This document shows positions 1-7,342 of a DNA stretch of 21,225 bases, one piece after another. The stretch comes from JAICUY01 sp035708065 (GTDB taxonomy: Bacteria; Chloroflexota; Limnocylindria; QHBO01): the NCBI GenBank assembly GCA_035708065.1, contig DASSTC010000020.1:1-21225 (forward strand), read 5' to 3'. The notes below the pieces were generated by a model. The model was not told the DNA's origin. It saw nothing but the letters and a program-made list of their open reading frames with translations, and made no database searches. The stretch's first letter is position 1, and every line of letters starts with the position of its first letter. The position numbers and the translations under genes are program-made.

Positions 1-7
1 TCGGGTA

Positions 8-36
8 TTGACGCCCGGTGCGCTCCTCAATAGACT
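8..36 (+). promoter_or_regulatory. Putative sigma-70-type promoter of the polyol operon
   Basis: TTGACG (8-13) and TAGACT (31-36) are separated by exactly 17 bases, close to the housekeeping -35/-10 consensus. A start of transcription near base 43 would give a leader of about 59 bases before the kinase GTG at 102, which has its own GGAGG at 85-89. This is the only good promoter seen upstream of the ten genes that follow. Read from sequence alone; transcription is inferred. Confidence 0.6.
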
Positions 37-49
37 CCCGAAAGTCGTA

Positions 50-64
50 AGTCGTCAGATGACT
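50..64. promoter_or_regulatory. Candidate operator (15-bp near-palindrome) downstream of the operon promoter
   Basis: AGTCGTC-A-GATGACT is an inverted repeat with six of seven arm bases matching (AGTCGTC against AGTCATC). It lies just after the predicted transcription start. A direct repeat GTCGTAA/GTCGTCA (44-57) overlaps it. The position is ideal for a repressor to block transcription, and the operon ends with its own GntR-family gene, the obvious candidate to bind here. Binding is an inference. Confidence 0.4.
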
Positions 65-101
65 GACGGGCGGCCGACGCTGACGGAGGCCCGCGCCCTA
101 C

Positions 102-1586
102 GTGGCATACGTGATCGGCTGTGATCTCGGATCGCAGAGCGTCAAGGCGGTCGTCGCCGACGCGGCGGGCGCCCTTCTCGGTCGTGGCAGCGCCACCCTC
201 GAAACGTCCTTCCCCAGGCCGGGCTGGGCCTCGCAGCGACCAGGCGACTGGCTGCGAGCTGCGGGCGAGGCTGTGCGGGCCGCGATGACCCAGGCCGGCG
301 TGGCCGCCGCGGAGGTGGACGCCATCGCGTTCGCCAGCCAGGTCGACGGGGTCGTCGCGGTCGACCGTGACAACAGCCCGTTGGCGGACGCGATCATCTG
401 GATGGACCGCCGCGCGATCCGCGAGGTCGACGAGATCACCGCCAGGGTCGAAGCGGACCGGCTGTTCCAGATCTCCGGCCTCAACCCGGATGCCTATCAC
501 ATCGCGCCGAAGATCCGTTGGCTCATCGCCAACGAGCCGGGTGCGCGCGACGCGGACGCCTACCTGGCGCCGAGCGCATACATCAATGCACAGCTCACCG
601 GTCGGCGGGTCATGGACGCCGCGAACGCGTCGTCCAGCATGCTCTACGACGTCACCGAGCGGGCGTGGTCCATGCCTCTGCTCGAGGCGTGCGAGCTCCG
701 CAGCGAGCAGCTCGGTGAGATCGCCGGTTCTGCCACCGTGGCAGGCTGCCTGACGGCGTCGGCAGCGGACCAGCTCGGGCTCGCCACCACCTGTCGCGTG
801 GCGGTCGGCACCGGTGACGACCACGGCGCCTGCCTGGGGGCGGGCGTCCTCGCCCCGGGCGTGGTCTGCGATGTGACCGGGACCGCCGAACCGATCGCCG
901 CCGTGGCGCAGCGACCGGTCTTCGACGCGACGCGCCTGCTCGAGACGCATCTGCACGCCGACGCATCGGTCTGGCTCATCGAGAACGCGGGGTTCGTGTC
1001 GGGTGGTAGCACGAGGTGGCTGGCCGACCTGTTCGAGATCTCGCAACAGGAGCTCGCCGAGCTCGCCAGCACGGCCCCGCCGCAGACCGATGGCGTCCGG
1101 TTCATCCCGGCCCTGTCCGGCTCGATGACGCCACGCTGGAACGCGCACGCCCGCGGCGTCTTCAGCGGGCTCGCGCTGTCGCAGCAGCGCGCCGATCTCG
1201 CGCGGGCGGTGTTCGAGGGCTGCACGTTCGCGCTGCGCGACGTCGTCGACCGCCTGGACGAGCTGCAGCTCGCCGGGAAGGAGCTGCGATGCGTGGGCGG
1301 CGGAGCCCGCAGCCCGTTCTGGCTGCAGCTGAAGGCCGACATCACGCGCCGGCTGGTGCGGGTCGTCGACGCGCCCGAGCCGACGGCCATGGGCGCCGTG
1401 ATGCTCGCCGCGATCGCGATCGGCAGCGTCACCGACTTCGAGCAGGCGGCGAGCGTGTTCGTCCGGCTCTCGCCGCGCACCTACGAGCCGGATGGGCGGT
1501 TGGGCGCGCTCTACGACGAGGGCTACCGCGCGTACCGCGCGTTGTTCGACGCGGTCGAGCCGACCTTCGGAGCGCGGCCGTGCTGA
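102..1586 (+). CDS. FGGY-family sugar/polyol kinase
   Basis: Cytosolic ATP-dependent kinase of 494 residues, the normal length for the xylulokinase/glycerol kinase/ribulokinase family. The N-terminal phosphate-binding segment is GCDLGSQSVKA (6-16). MDRRA (101-105) is the usual substrate-domain motif. DDHG (239-242) supplies the likely catalytic Asp, FVSGGSTRW (299-307) lies in the nucleotide-domain core, and VGGGARSPFW (398-407) is the family's C-terminal adenosine-binding signature. The GTG start is chosen because GGAGG (85-89) sits 12 bases upstream. It is the first gene of a ten-gene operon, so it probably phosphorylates whatever the downstream importer brings in. FGGY members act on glycerol, erythritol, xylulose, ribulose and similar compounds, and the exact substrate cannot be read from the sequence. 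Family assignment is firm; substrate is open. Confidence 0.9.
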   Translation: MAYVIGCDLGSQSVKAVVADAAGALLGRGSATLETSFPRPGWASQRPGDWLRAAGEAVRAAMTQAGVAAAEVDAIAFASQVDGVVAVDRDNSPLADAIIWMDRRAIREVDEITARVEADRLFQISGLNPDAYHIAPKIRWLIANEPGARDADAYLAPSAYINAQLTGRRVMDAANASSSMLYDVTERAWSMPLLEACELRSEQLGEIAGSATVAGCLTASAADQLGLATTCRVAVGTGDDHGACLGAGVLAPGVVCDVTGTAEPIAAVAQRPVFDATRLLETHLHADASVWLIENAGFVSGGSTRWLADLFEISQQELAELASTAPPQTDGVRFIPALSGSMTPRWNAHARGVFSGLALSQQRADLARAVFEGCTFALRDVVDRLDELQLAGKELRCVGGGARSPFWLQLKADITRRLVRVVDAPEPTAMGAVMLAAIAIGSVTDFEQAASVFVRLSPRTYEPDGRLGALYDEGYRAYRALFDAVEPTFGARPC

Positions 1587-3007
1587 ACGCCACGACCTTC
1601 GGCCGCGTCGACCCGAGCGACCTCGCCGCATTGCGCGACCTCCTTGCCTCGTCGGATCCGGATCGGCGCCTGCGCCCGGTCGGCCTGCAGGCGATCGATA
1701 TCGGCCACGAGGTGCTCGAGCGGCTTCCCGAGCGCGTGATGGCCATTCGACGCAACGGGCCGCTGGTGATCGTCCAGGACCGCACGTTGATTCGGCGCGG
1801 CAGCGACGATCTCAAGACAGCGGTCTGCCGGCTGCTGGAGCCACTCGGTGAGGTTCGGGTCGTGGCGCTCGGGACGGAAGGCGAGCCGCTGCACGCGGAC
1901 TCGTCCGCCCTGAACGCCGCGTACGACGCCGTGGAGACCGCCGGCTGCGTCATCTCGGTCGGCTCGGGAACCATCACCGATATCGCGAAGGACGCGACGC
2001 ATCGGGCCGGCGACCTCCCGCTCGCCGTCGTCCAGACGGCGGTGAGCGTCAACGCCTTTTCGGACGACATGGCGGTCCTGCTGCGTCACGGCGTGAAGCG
2101 CACGGTGCCGTCACGCTGGCCGAACGCGCTGCTCATCGATCAGGACGTCGTCACGTCGGCGCCCGCCGCCATGAATCGGGCCGGCTACGGCGAGCTCTCG
2201 GCGATGTTCACCGCGCCGGCCGATTGGTATCTCGCCTCGTTCGCCGGCGCGGACGACAGCTTCCATCCGTCGGTCGTCGGCCTGCTGCGCGGCTACGCCG
2301 AGTGGTATCTCGGCGCGGCCGACGGCGTCCGGCAGGCCGAGCCAGCCGCGACCGTCGAGCTAGCGCGGCTCATGGCGCTGTCCGGCATGGCGCTCGGCAT
2401 CGCCGGTCGAACCGCCCCACTCTCCGGGTCCGAGCACCTCATCAGCCACATGCTCGACATGGCCGCCGCGGCGCGCGGGACCGAGACCGCATTCCACGGG
2501 GCGCAGGTCGGCGTCGCCAGCGTGCTCGTCGCGCTGGTCTGGCGGCATCTGCTCGAGGAGCTCGAGCCAGCGGATCTCCGCGATCGCCTCCAGCCATCGC
2601 GGGCGAGCGTGCGCGAGGCGGTCTACGACGCGTTCTCCCAGCTCGACGAGGACGGGCGTGCCGCCGACGAGTGCTGGCACGACGTCGCCGCGAAGCTCGA
2701 TCGCTGGGAGCGCGCGCCGGGTCCCGACCTCGCCGATTCGTGGGCGAACCATCGGGAGCGAATCTCGGAGCTCCTCGCCGAGCCGGCCGTCCTGGCCGAC
2801 GCGCTGGTGCGGGCCGGGGCGCCGACGCGCTTCCGGGAGCTGACACCGGCGGTCGACCCGATCACGGCTCGATGGGCGCTGGCCAACTGCCATCTCATGC
2901 GCGACCGGTTCACCGTCGTCGATCTCGCCTTCTTCGCCGGGATCTGGAACGACGCCTTCGTGGATCGGATCCTCGACGAGGCGGCGGCACTCGGAGCCGG
3001 ACTGTGA
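1580..3007 (+). CDS. AraM/sn-glycerol-1-phosphate dehydrogenase-like protein
   Basis: 475-residue member of the iron-containing-alcohol-dehydrogenase/glycerol-1-phosphate dehydrogenase superfamily. The dinucleotide-binding loop is SVGSGTITDIAK (126-137). A plausible metal triad is D215 (PADWYL), H286 (SGSEHL) and H306 (FHGAQV), as in AraM and glycerol dehydrogenases. AraM of Bacillus reduces dihydroxyacetone phosphate to sn-glycerol 1-phosphate; here the enzyme may oxidize or reduce another polyol phosphate. It is longer than typical AraM (about 395 residues) because of an extended C-terminal helical part. The GTG at 1580 overlaps the kinase stop by 7 bases; an open frame continues upstream inside the kinase but carries no homology. 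The kinase-AraM-HAD neighbourhood recalls araB/araL/araM. Superfamily is secure; substrate and direction are inferred. Confidence 0.85.
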   Translation: MLNATTFGRVDPSDLAALRDLLASSDPDRRLRPVGLQAIDIGHEVLERLPERVMAIRRNGPLVIVQDRTLIRRGSDDLKTAVCRLLEPLGEVRVVALGTEGEPLHADSSALNAAYDAVETAGCVISVGSGTITDIAKDATHRAGDLPLAVVQTAVSVNAFSDDMAVLLRHGVKRTVPSRWPNALLIDQDVVTSAPAAMNRAGYGELSAMFTAPADWYLASFAGADDSFHPSVVGLLRGYAEWYLGAADGVRQAEPAATVELARLMALSGMALGIAGRTAPLSGSEHLISHMLDMAAAARGTETAFHGAQVGVASVLVALVWRHLLEELEPADLRDRLQPSRASVREAVYDAFSQLDEDGRAADECWHDVAAKLDRWERAPGPDLADSWANHRERISELLAEPAVLADALVRAGAPTRFRELTPAVDPITARWALANCHLMRDRFTVVDLAFFAGIWNDAFVDRILDEAAALGAGL

Positions 3008-3870
3008 CACGCCGCGACGAGCTGCTCGTGCGCCCCGACCGGCTGTTCTCCGGGTACGTCTTCGACCTGGACGGGACGCTCTATCTCGGCGACGAGCTGC
3101 TGCCCGGCGCCAGGGCGACGGTGGCGGCCGTCCGCGACGCCGGGCGCCGCGCCGTGTTCCTGACCAACAAGCCGCTGGACCTGCCTTCCGACTATGCCGC
3201 CAAGCTGACCTCGCTCGGCATTCCGGCCCAGCCGCACGACGTCGTGTCCTCGACCGATGCATTGATCGGGTATCTCGCCGATCACGCTCGTGGCGCGCGC
3301 CTCTATCCGGTCGCCGAACCGCTCATCGTCGAGCTCCTGGCGACCGGGGGCTTCGTCGTCACCGACCGACCCCTCGAGGCCGATGCGGTCGTCGTGTCAT
3401 TCGACCGCACCTTCGACTACGCGAAGCTCCTCGGCGCCTACCAGGCGGCTCGCAACGGGGCGCGCATCATCGCCACGAACCCCGATCCGTACTGCCCGAC
3501 GCCCGACGGTGGGCTCCCCGACTGCGGCGCGATCCTGGCCGCGATCGAAACCGCCTCCGGCGTCAGCGCCGAGGCGATCGTCGGCAAGCCCTCGCGGCAC
3601 ATGGCGGCGGTGCTGGTGGATCGGCTGGGAGTGCCCGCACGCGAGACGGTGCTCGTCGGGGATCGGCTGCTGACCGATATGCGCATGGCGCGCGAAGCCG
3701 GGATGGCGTCTGCCCTGGTGCTGACCGGTGCGACGAGCCTGGCGGATCTGCGCGCCGTCGCGGATCGGCCCGATTTTGTCCTCGAAACGATCTCCGACCT
3801 CGTGCCGGCCGCGTCGGAGATTGCCCGAACGGAGGCCGTGTCCAGTCGCGGAGGAGGAAGCGTTGGCTGA
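3004..3870 (+). CDS. HAD-superfamily class IIA phosphatase (NagD/AraL-like)
   Basis: 288-residue cytosolic phosphatase with all HAD motifs. Motif I is FDLDGTLY with nucleophile D21 and acid/base D23. Motif II is TNK (54-56). The motif III lysine is K195 in VGKPSRHM, and motif IV is VGDRLLTD with D220 and D225. The cap inserted between motifs II and III is the C2 type of the NagD/AraL/phosphoglycolate phosphatase family, and the total length is normal. GTG at 3004 overlaps the preceding stop as GTGA. The family removes phosphate from small sugar and polyol phosphates. In B. subtilis the homologue AraL sits beside araM and is thought to relieve toxic phosphosugar build-up, and the same housekeeping role would fit here. 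Substrate unknown. Confidence 0.9.
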   Translation: MTRRDELLVRPDRLFSGYVFDLDGTLYLGDELLPGARATVAAVRDAGRRAVFLTNKPLDLPSDYAAKLTSLGIPAQPHDVVSSTDALIGYLADHARGARLYPVAEPLIVELLATGGFVVTDRPLEADAVVVSFDRTFDYAKLLGAYQAARNGARIIATNPDPYCPTPDGGLPDCGAILAAIETASGVSAEAIVGKPSRHMAAVLVDRLGVPARETVLVGDRLLTDMRMAREAGMASALVLTGATSLADLRAVADRPDFVLETISDLVPAASEIARTEAVSSRGGGSVG

Positions 3871-4543
3871 ATTCATCTTCATGCTGACCCGGAACGACAG
3901 CACCGTGCCCGATGCGCTCGACGTCTACGAGCAGGTCCGCGACACCGACCTTCGATACGTCGGCTTCAAGGACGTCGGCGCGTCGCCCGAGCTGCTGCGC
4001 GAGCTGACGAAGCGGATGCACCGCGACGGCCGAGAGGTGTTCCTCGAGGTCGTCTCGGAGGATGAGCGCGACGAGCTGCGCTCGATCCAGGCGGCGGTCG
4101 ACATCGGCGTCGACGTCGTGATGGGCGGCACGCACGTCGACGCGGCTCTGCCGATCCTGGCCGACAGCCACCTGCGCTACTTTCCGTTCCCCGGGACGGT
4201 GATCGGTCATCCGAGCCTGCTGCGCGGCACGATCGAGGAGATCGCCGAGAGCGCGCGGTCTTTGACCTCTCGGCCGGGCGTCGGAGGGCTCGATCTGCTG
4301 GCATACCGGCACGACGGCGACGTCCCGGCGCTGACGCGCGCGGTCGTCGCCGCCTCGTCGGCGCCCGTCGTCGCCGCTGGCAGCGTGGATTCGGTCGACC
4401 GCATCCGCGCCCTGTGCGACCTCGGGGTCTGGGCATTCACCATCGGCGGCGCGGTCTTCGATCACAAGCTGCCGGCGGGCCCGGCGGTTCGCGACCAGGT
4501 CCTCTGCGCGCTCGACGCGGCGAATGGAGTCGTGCAGGCGTGA
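3863..4543 (+). CDS. TIM-barrel protein of unassigned function (HisA/HisF-like phosphate-binding fold)
   Basis: 226 residues when started at TTG 3863, which has AGGAGG (3852-3857) five bases upstream and overlaps the previous stop by 8 bases; ATG 3881 is the alternative. The alternation of strands and helices suggests a (beta/alpha)8 barrel: VGFKDVGA (33-40), EVFLEVV (58-64), VDVVMGG (83-89), RYFPFPG (105-111), VGGLDLLAY (140-148), PVVAAGSV (168-175), FTIGGAVF (192-199). The last two look like the paired phosphate-gripping strands 7 and 8 of HisA, HisF and related enzymes. I do not recognise a named family. It lacks the motifs of PcrB/geranylgeranylglyceryl phosphate synthase. Placed between the phosphatase and GlpD-like genes, it may be an isomerase, epimerase or aldolase acting on a phosphorylated intermediate. 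Confidence 0.7.
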   Translation: MAEFIFMLTRNDSTVPDALDVYEQVRDTDLRYVGFKDVGASPELLRELTKRMHRDGREVFLEVVSEDERDELRSIQAAVDIGVDVVMGGTHVDAALPILADSHLRYFPFPGTVIGHPSLLRGTIEEIAESARSLTSRPGVGGLDLLAYRHDGDVPALTRAVVAASSAPVVAAGSVDSVDRIRALCDLGVWAFTIGGAVFDHKLPAGPAVRDQVLCALDAANGVVQA

Positions 4544-6165
4544 TCCGCACGCCGCTCTCAGCGCGAGCAGCCGATTTCGAGCGCCTCTCGTCAGGGACGT
4601 GGGACCTGCTCGTGATCGGTGGTGGCATCGTCGGCGTCGGCGCCGCGCTCGACGCGGCGCTCCGCGGCGCGCGCGTCGCGCTCGTCGAGCGGGACGACAT
4701 CGGCTCGGGCACCAGCAGCCGCTCCTCGAAGCTGATCCATGGCGGCCTGCGCTATCTTGAGCAGTTCCAGTTCCGCCTCGTCGGCGAGGCGCTCGCCGAG
4801 CGCCGCCGGCTCCTTCGACTCGCCCCACACCTCGTGCGGCTCGAGCAGTTCCTGGTGCCGGTCTACGGCTCGCCGATCCTGGTGCCGTATCTCGGCGCCG
4901 GCCTGACGCTGTACGGCGTGCTCGGTGCCGCACGTGATGGGGGCTGGCCACGCTTCGTGACCCGAGGCCGCGCGCTGGCGCTGTCGCCGGCGCTGCGACC
5001 TGACCGGTTGCGAGGCGCGTATGTCTACTGGGACGGCGTCGAGGACGATGCGCGCCTGGCGCTGGCGGCGGCACGCACCGCGCGGCGTGCCGGCGCCCTG
5101 CTCCTCACCCGCGCCGACGCGGGACCGGTGAGCGAGGGAGCGCCGGCGACGGTCGACGTTCGCGACCGCCTTGGCGTCGCGACGGTGTCAGTGACCGCGC
5201 GGGTCGTCATCGACGCCACCGGCGCGAGCGAGCCGGATGCCGGAACGCTGCCGAGCCGCGGGTCGCACATCGTGGTTGCGCGCGATCGAATCCCGACGCA
5301 GCTCGGGATGACGATCAGGGTTCCGGGGCGCGTCATCTTCGTCATCCCGTGGCACCGCCACTGGTTGATCGGGACGACCGACGTCGTCCACCACGGCTCG
5401 ACCCGCCGCCCGACGGCGACCCGCGAGGAGGTCGACTACCTCCTGCGCCACACGAACGAGGCGCTCGACATCGACCTGACCAGCGCGGACGTCGTGGCGA
5501 CCTATGCCGGGATTCGGCCGCTCGCCGTCCGCGATCGGCGCGGCGTGATCGACTCGGTCCAGGCATCGCGCGAGCACCGCGTCCGGCGCCACGGCTCGCT
5601 CGTCACGGTCCGGGGAGGCAAGTTCACGACGTACGGCGTCATCGCCCGGGACGTCGTCGACGCGGCCCTCGGCAAGGTCCGTTCGCACGCGCCCGGCGCG
5701 GCGGATCAGCCTCTCATCGGCGCCGGTGCGCCGGCGGAGCTCGCCATGGTGCGCAACACCCTGGAGACTCGCTATCGGCTCTCGCCGTTGCTCGCCGAGC
5801 GCCTCGTCGGACGGCATGGGACGCAGGCGCTGGATGTGGCGCGACAATCGGTGAGGGCGGGGCTGCTCCGGCCGCTCGGTCCCGATGGCGACTATCTCGA
5901 GGGCGAGGTGCTGTGGGCGGCACGTCACGAGTGGGCGCTGTCGCTCGACGACGTCCTCGCCCGGCGGACCCGGCTTGCGATCGAAGCGCGCGATCACGGC
6001 CAATCGGTTGCCGAGCGCGTCGCCGACATCCTCGGTGAGGCGATCGGCTGGACCGCGGCCGAGCGCCAGGTCGCGATCGCCGAGTACCGATCGGCATCGG
6101 ACCGCGAGTATGGCGTGCCAGCCGTCGGGGAGCGTGAGGAGCGCCTGCAGGCGGTGGCCGGATGA
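4540..6165 (+). CDS. GlpD-type FAD-dependent glycerol-3-phosphate (or polyol-phosphate) dehydrogenase
   Basis: 541-residue FAD flavoprotein of the GlpD/GlpO/EryB family. The Rossmann FAD site is LLVIGGGIVGVGAALDA with G27, G29, G32 and E50 at the end of strand 2. GSGTSSRSSKLIHGGLRYLE (56-75) is the family signature around the isoalloxazine ring. A GGK-FTTY motif lies near residue 360. A C-terminal DAO-C domain includes HEWALSLDDVLARR. GlpD passes electrons from sn-glycerol 3-phosphate to quinone at the membrane surface, yielding dihydroxyacetone phosphate. The homologue EryB does the same to erythritol phosphate, so the operon context leaves both open. GTG 4540 overlaps the previous stop as GTGA. 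Family very secure; exact substrate uncertain. Confidence 0.9.
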   Translation: MIRTPLSARAADFERLSSGTWDLLVIGGGIVGVGAALDAALRGARVALVERDDIGSGTSSRSSKLIHGGLRYLEQFQFRLVGEALAERRRLLRLAPHLVRLEQFLVPVYGSPILVPYLGAGLTLYGVLGAARDGGWPRFVTRGRALALSPALRPDRLRGAYVYWDGVEDDARLALAAARTARRAGALLLTRADAGPVSEGAPATVDVRDRLGVATVSVTARVVIDATGASEPDAGTLPSRGSHIVVARDRIPTQLGMTIRVPGRVIFVIPWHRHWLIGTTDVVHHGSTRRPTATREEVDYLLRHTNEALDIDLTSADVVATYAGIRPLAVRDRRGVIDSVQASREHRVRRHGSLVTVRGGKFTTYGVIARDVVDAALGKVRSHAPGAADQPLIGAGAPAELAMVRNTLETRYRLSPLLAERLVGRHGTQALDVARQSVRAGLLRPLGPDGDYLEGEVLWAARHEWALSLDDVLARRTRLAIEARDHGQSVAERVADILGEAIGWTAAERQVAIAEYRSASDREYGVPAVGEREERLQAVAG

Positions 6166-7310
6166 GCGGCGAGAGCGTCACCAACGGCCGCGTGCGACGC
6201 GACGGCGTCGTCGAGGTCGCCCGGCTGACCAAGCGGTTCGCCGAGGTCGCCGCGGTGGACGGCGTCTCGTTCCGGCTGGAGCCGGGGACGTTCTACGCGC
6301 TCCTCGGGCCGTCGGGCTGCGGCAAGACGACGCTCCTCCGCATGCTTGCCGGGTTCGAGCAGCCGACGTCCGGCGAGATCTTCATCGACGACGAGCCGGT
6401 CGCCGGCGTGCCGCCCTACAAGCGCCGGGTCAACACCGTCTTCCAGCACTACGCCCTGTTCCCGCACATGGACGTGGCGAAGAACGTGGGCTACGGGCTG
6501 CGCCAGCACCGCCCGTCACCATCGAAGGAGGAGCAGGAGCGGCTGGTGACCCAGGCGCTCGACCTCGTCCGGCTGCGCGGCTACGAGCACCGACGGTCAT
6601 GGGAGCTGTCGGGCGGGCAGCAGCAGCGCGTCGCGCTCGCCCGCGCCCTGATCAACCGCCCGAGCGTCCTGCTCCTCGACGAGCCGCTCGGCGCGCTCGA
6701 TCTCAAGCTGCGACGCGAGATGCAGGTCGAGCTGAAGCAGCTCCAGGAGCAGGTCGGCGTCACCTTCATCTTCGTCACCCACGACCAGAACGAGGCGTTC
6801 TCGATGGCGGATCGCGTCGCGGTGATGCGGGACGGCGTCATCCTGCAGGATGGGCCGCCGGCAGCGATCTACGACCGTCCGGTCGATAGCTGGGTGGCGA
6901 GCTTCATCGGTCAGATGAACTTCTTCGGCGGGATCGTCGAGGAGTCCGGGCCGATCGGCGCCGTCCGGCTTTCGGATGGCCCGACCCTGCGCGGCAGCAT
7001 GCCCGACGAGCCACTGCCGACCGGCAGCGAGGCACTCATCGCGGTCCGACCGGAACGCATCACCATCGGGACCGATGCATCGAACGGCCATGCCGCCGGC
7101 CAGGACCGCGTGCACTTCCGCGGGCGGCTCGTGCGATCGGTCTTCCTGGGAGACCAGGTGGAGTTCACCGTCGAGACACGCGAGCTCGGCCCGGTCCTGA
7201 TCCGCGTACCGAACGTGAAGCTCGGCGTGACGAGCGGCGTTTCCGAAGGAGAGGAGGTGGAGATCGGCTGGACACAGGATGTCGCGCGAATCGTTGTTCG
7301 CCGGCAGTGA
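6162..7310 (+). CDS. PotA-like ABC importer ATPase
   Basis: 382-residue nucleotide-binding subunit of a spermidine/putrescine-class (PotABCD, TC 3.A.1.11) importer. Walker A is GPSGCGKTT (49-57), the Q-loop is Q95 in FQHYALFP, and the signature is LSGGQQQ (149-155). Walker B is VLLLDEP (169-175), and the switch histidine is H207 in VTHDQ. A C-terminal TOBE-like domain (about 250-382) is typical of PotA/MalK-type ATPases. It starts at an ATGA overlap with the GlpD-like gene, so enzyme and transport genes are translationally coupled. It energizes uptake through the two permeases downstream. The name describes similarity, not polyamine specificity. Confidence 0.9.
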   Translation: MSGESVTNGRVRRDGVVEVARLTKRFAEVAAVDGVSFRLEPGTFYALLGPSGCGKTTLLRMLAGFEQPTSGEIFIDDEPVAGVPPYKRRVNTVFQHYALFPHMDVAKNVGYGLRQHRPSPSKEEQERLVTQALDLVRLRGYEHRRSWELSGGQQQRVALARALINRPSVLLLDEPLGALDLKLRREMQVELKQLQEQVGVTFIFVTHDQNEAFSMADRVAVMRDGVILQDGPPAAIYDRPVDSWVASFIGQMNFFGGIVEESGPIGAVRLSDGPTLRGSMPDEPLPTGSEALIAVRPERITIGTDASNGHAAGQDRVHFRGRLVRSVFLGDQVEFTVETRELGPVLIRVPNVKLGVTSGVSEGEEVEIGWTQDVARIVVRRQ

Positions 7311-7342
7311 GCCGGTAATGGGGGACAGGAGGACCGATCCCA

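Noticed and set aside
1016..1579. Upstream extension of the AraM-like frame inside the kinase gene
   Set aside because: The extension is Arg/Pro-rich shadow sequence; homology begins just after GTG 1580, at the expected overlap.
27..1631. Long open frame on the minus strand opposite the FGGY kinase (534 codons)
   Set aside because: Arg/Asp/Val-rich translation with no domain pattern; it is the antisense shadow of a well-supported kinase gene, as is common at this GC content.
1580..3007. Idea that the AraM-like enzyme feeds archaeal-type ether lipid synthesis
   Set aside because: No geranylgeranylglyceryl or heptaprenylglyceryl phosphate synthase is in the window, and the transporter, kinase and GlpD-like neighbours point to catabolism.
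3563..5074. 503-codon minus-strand frame opposite the TIM-barrel and GlpD-like genes
   Set aside because: Low-complexity Arg-rich translation; the plus-strand genes have clear motifs throughout.
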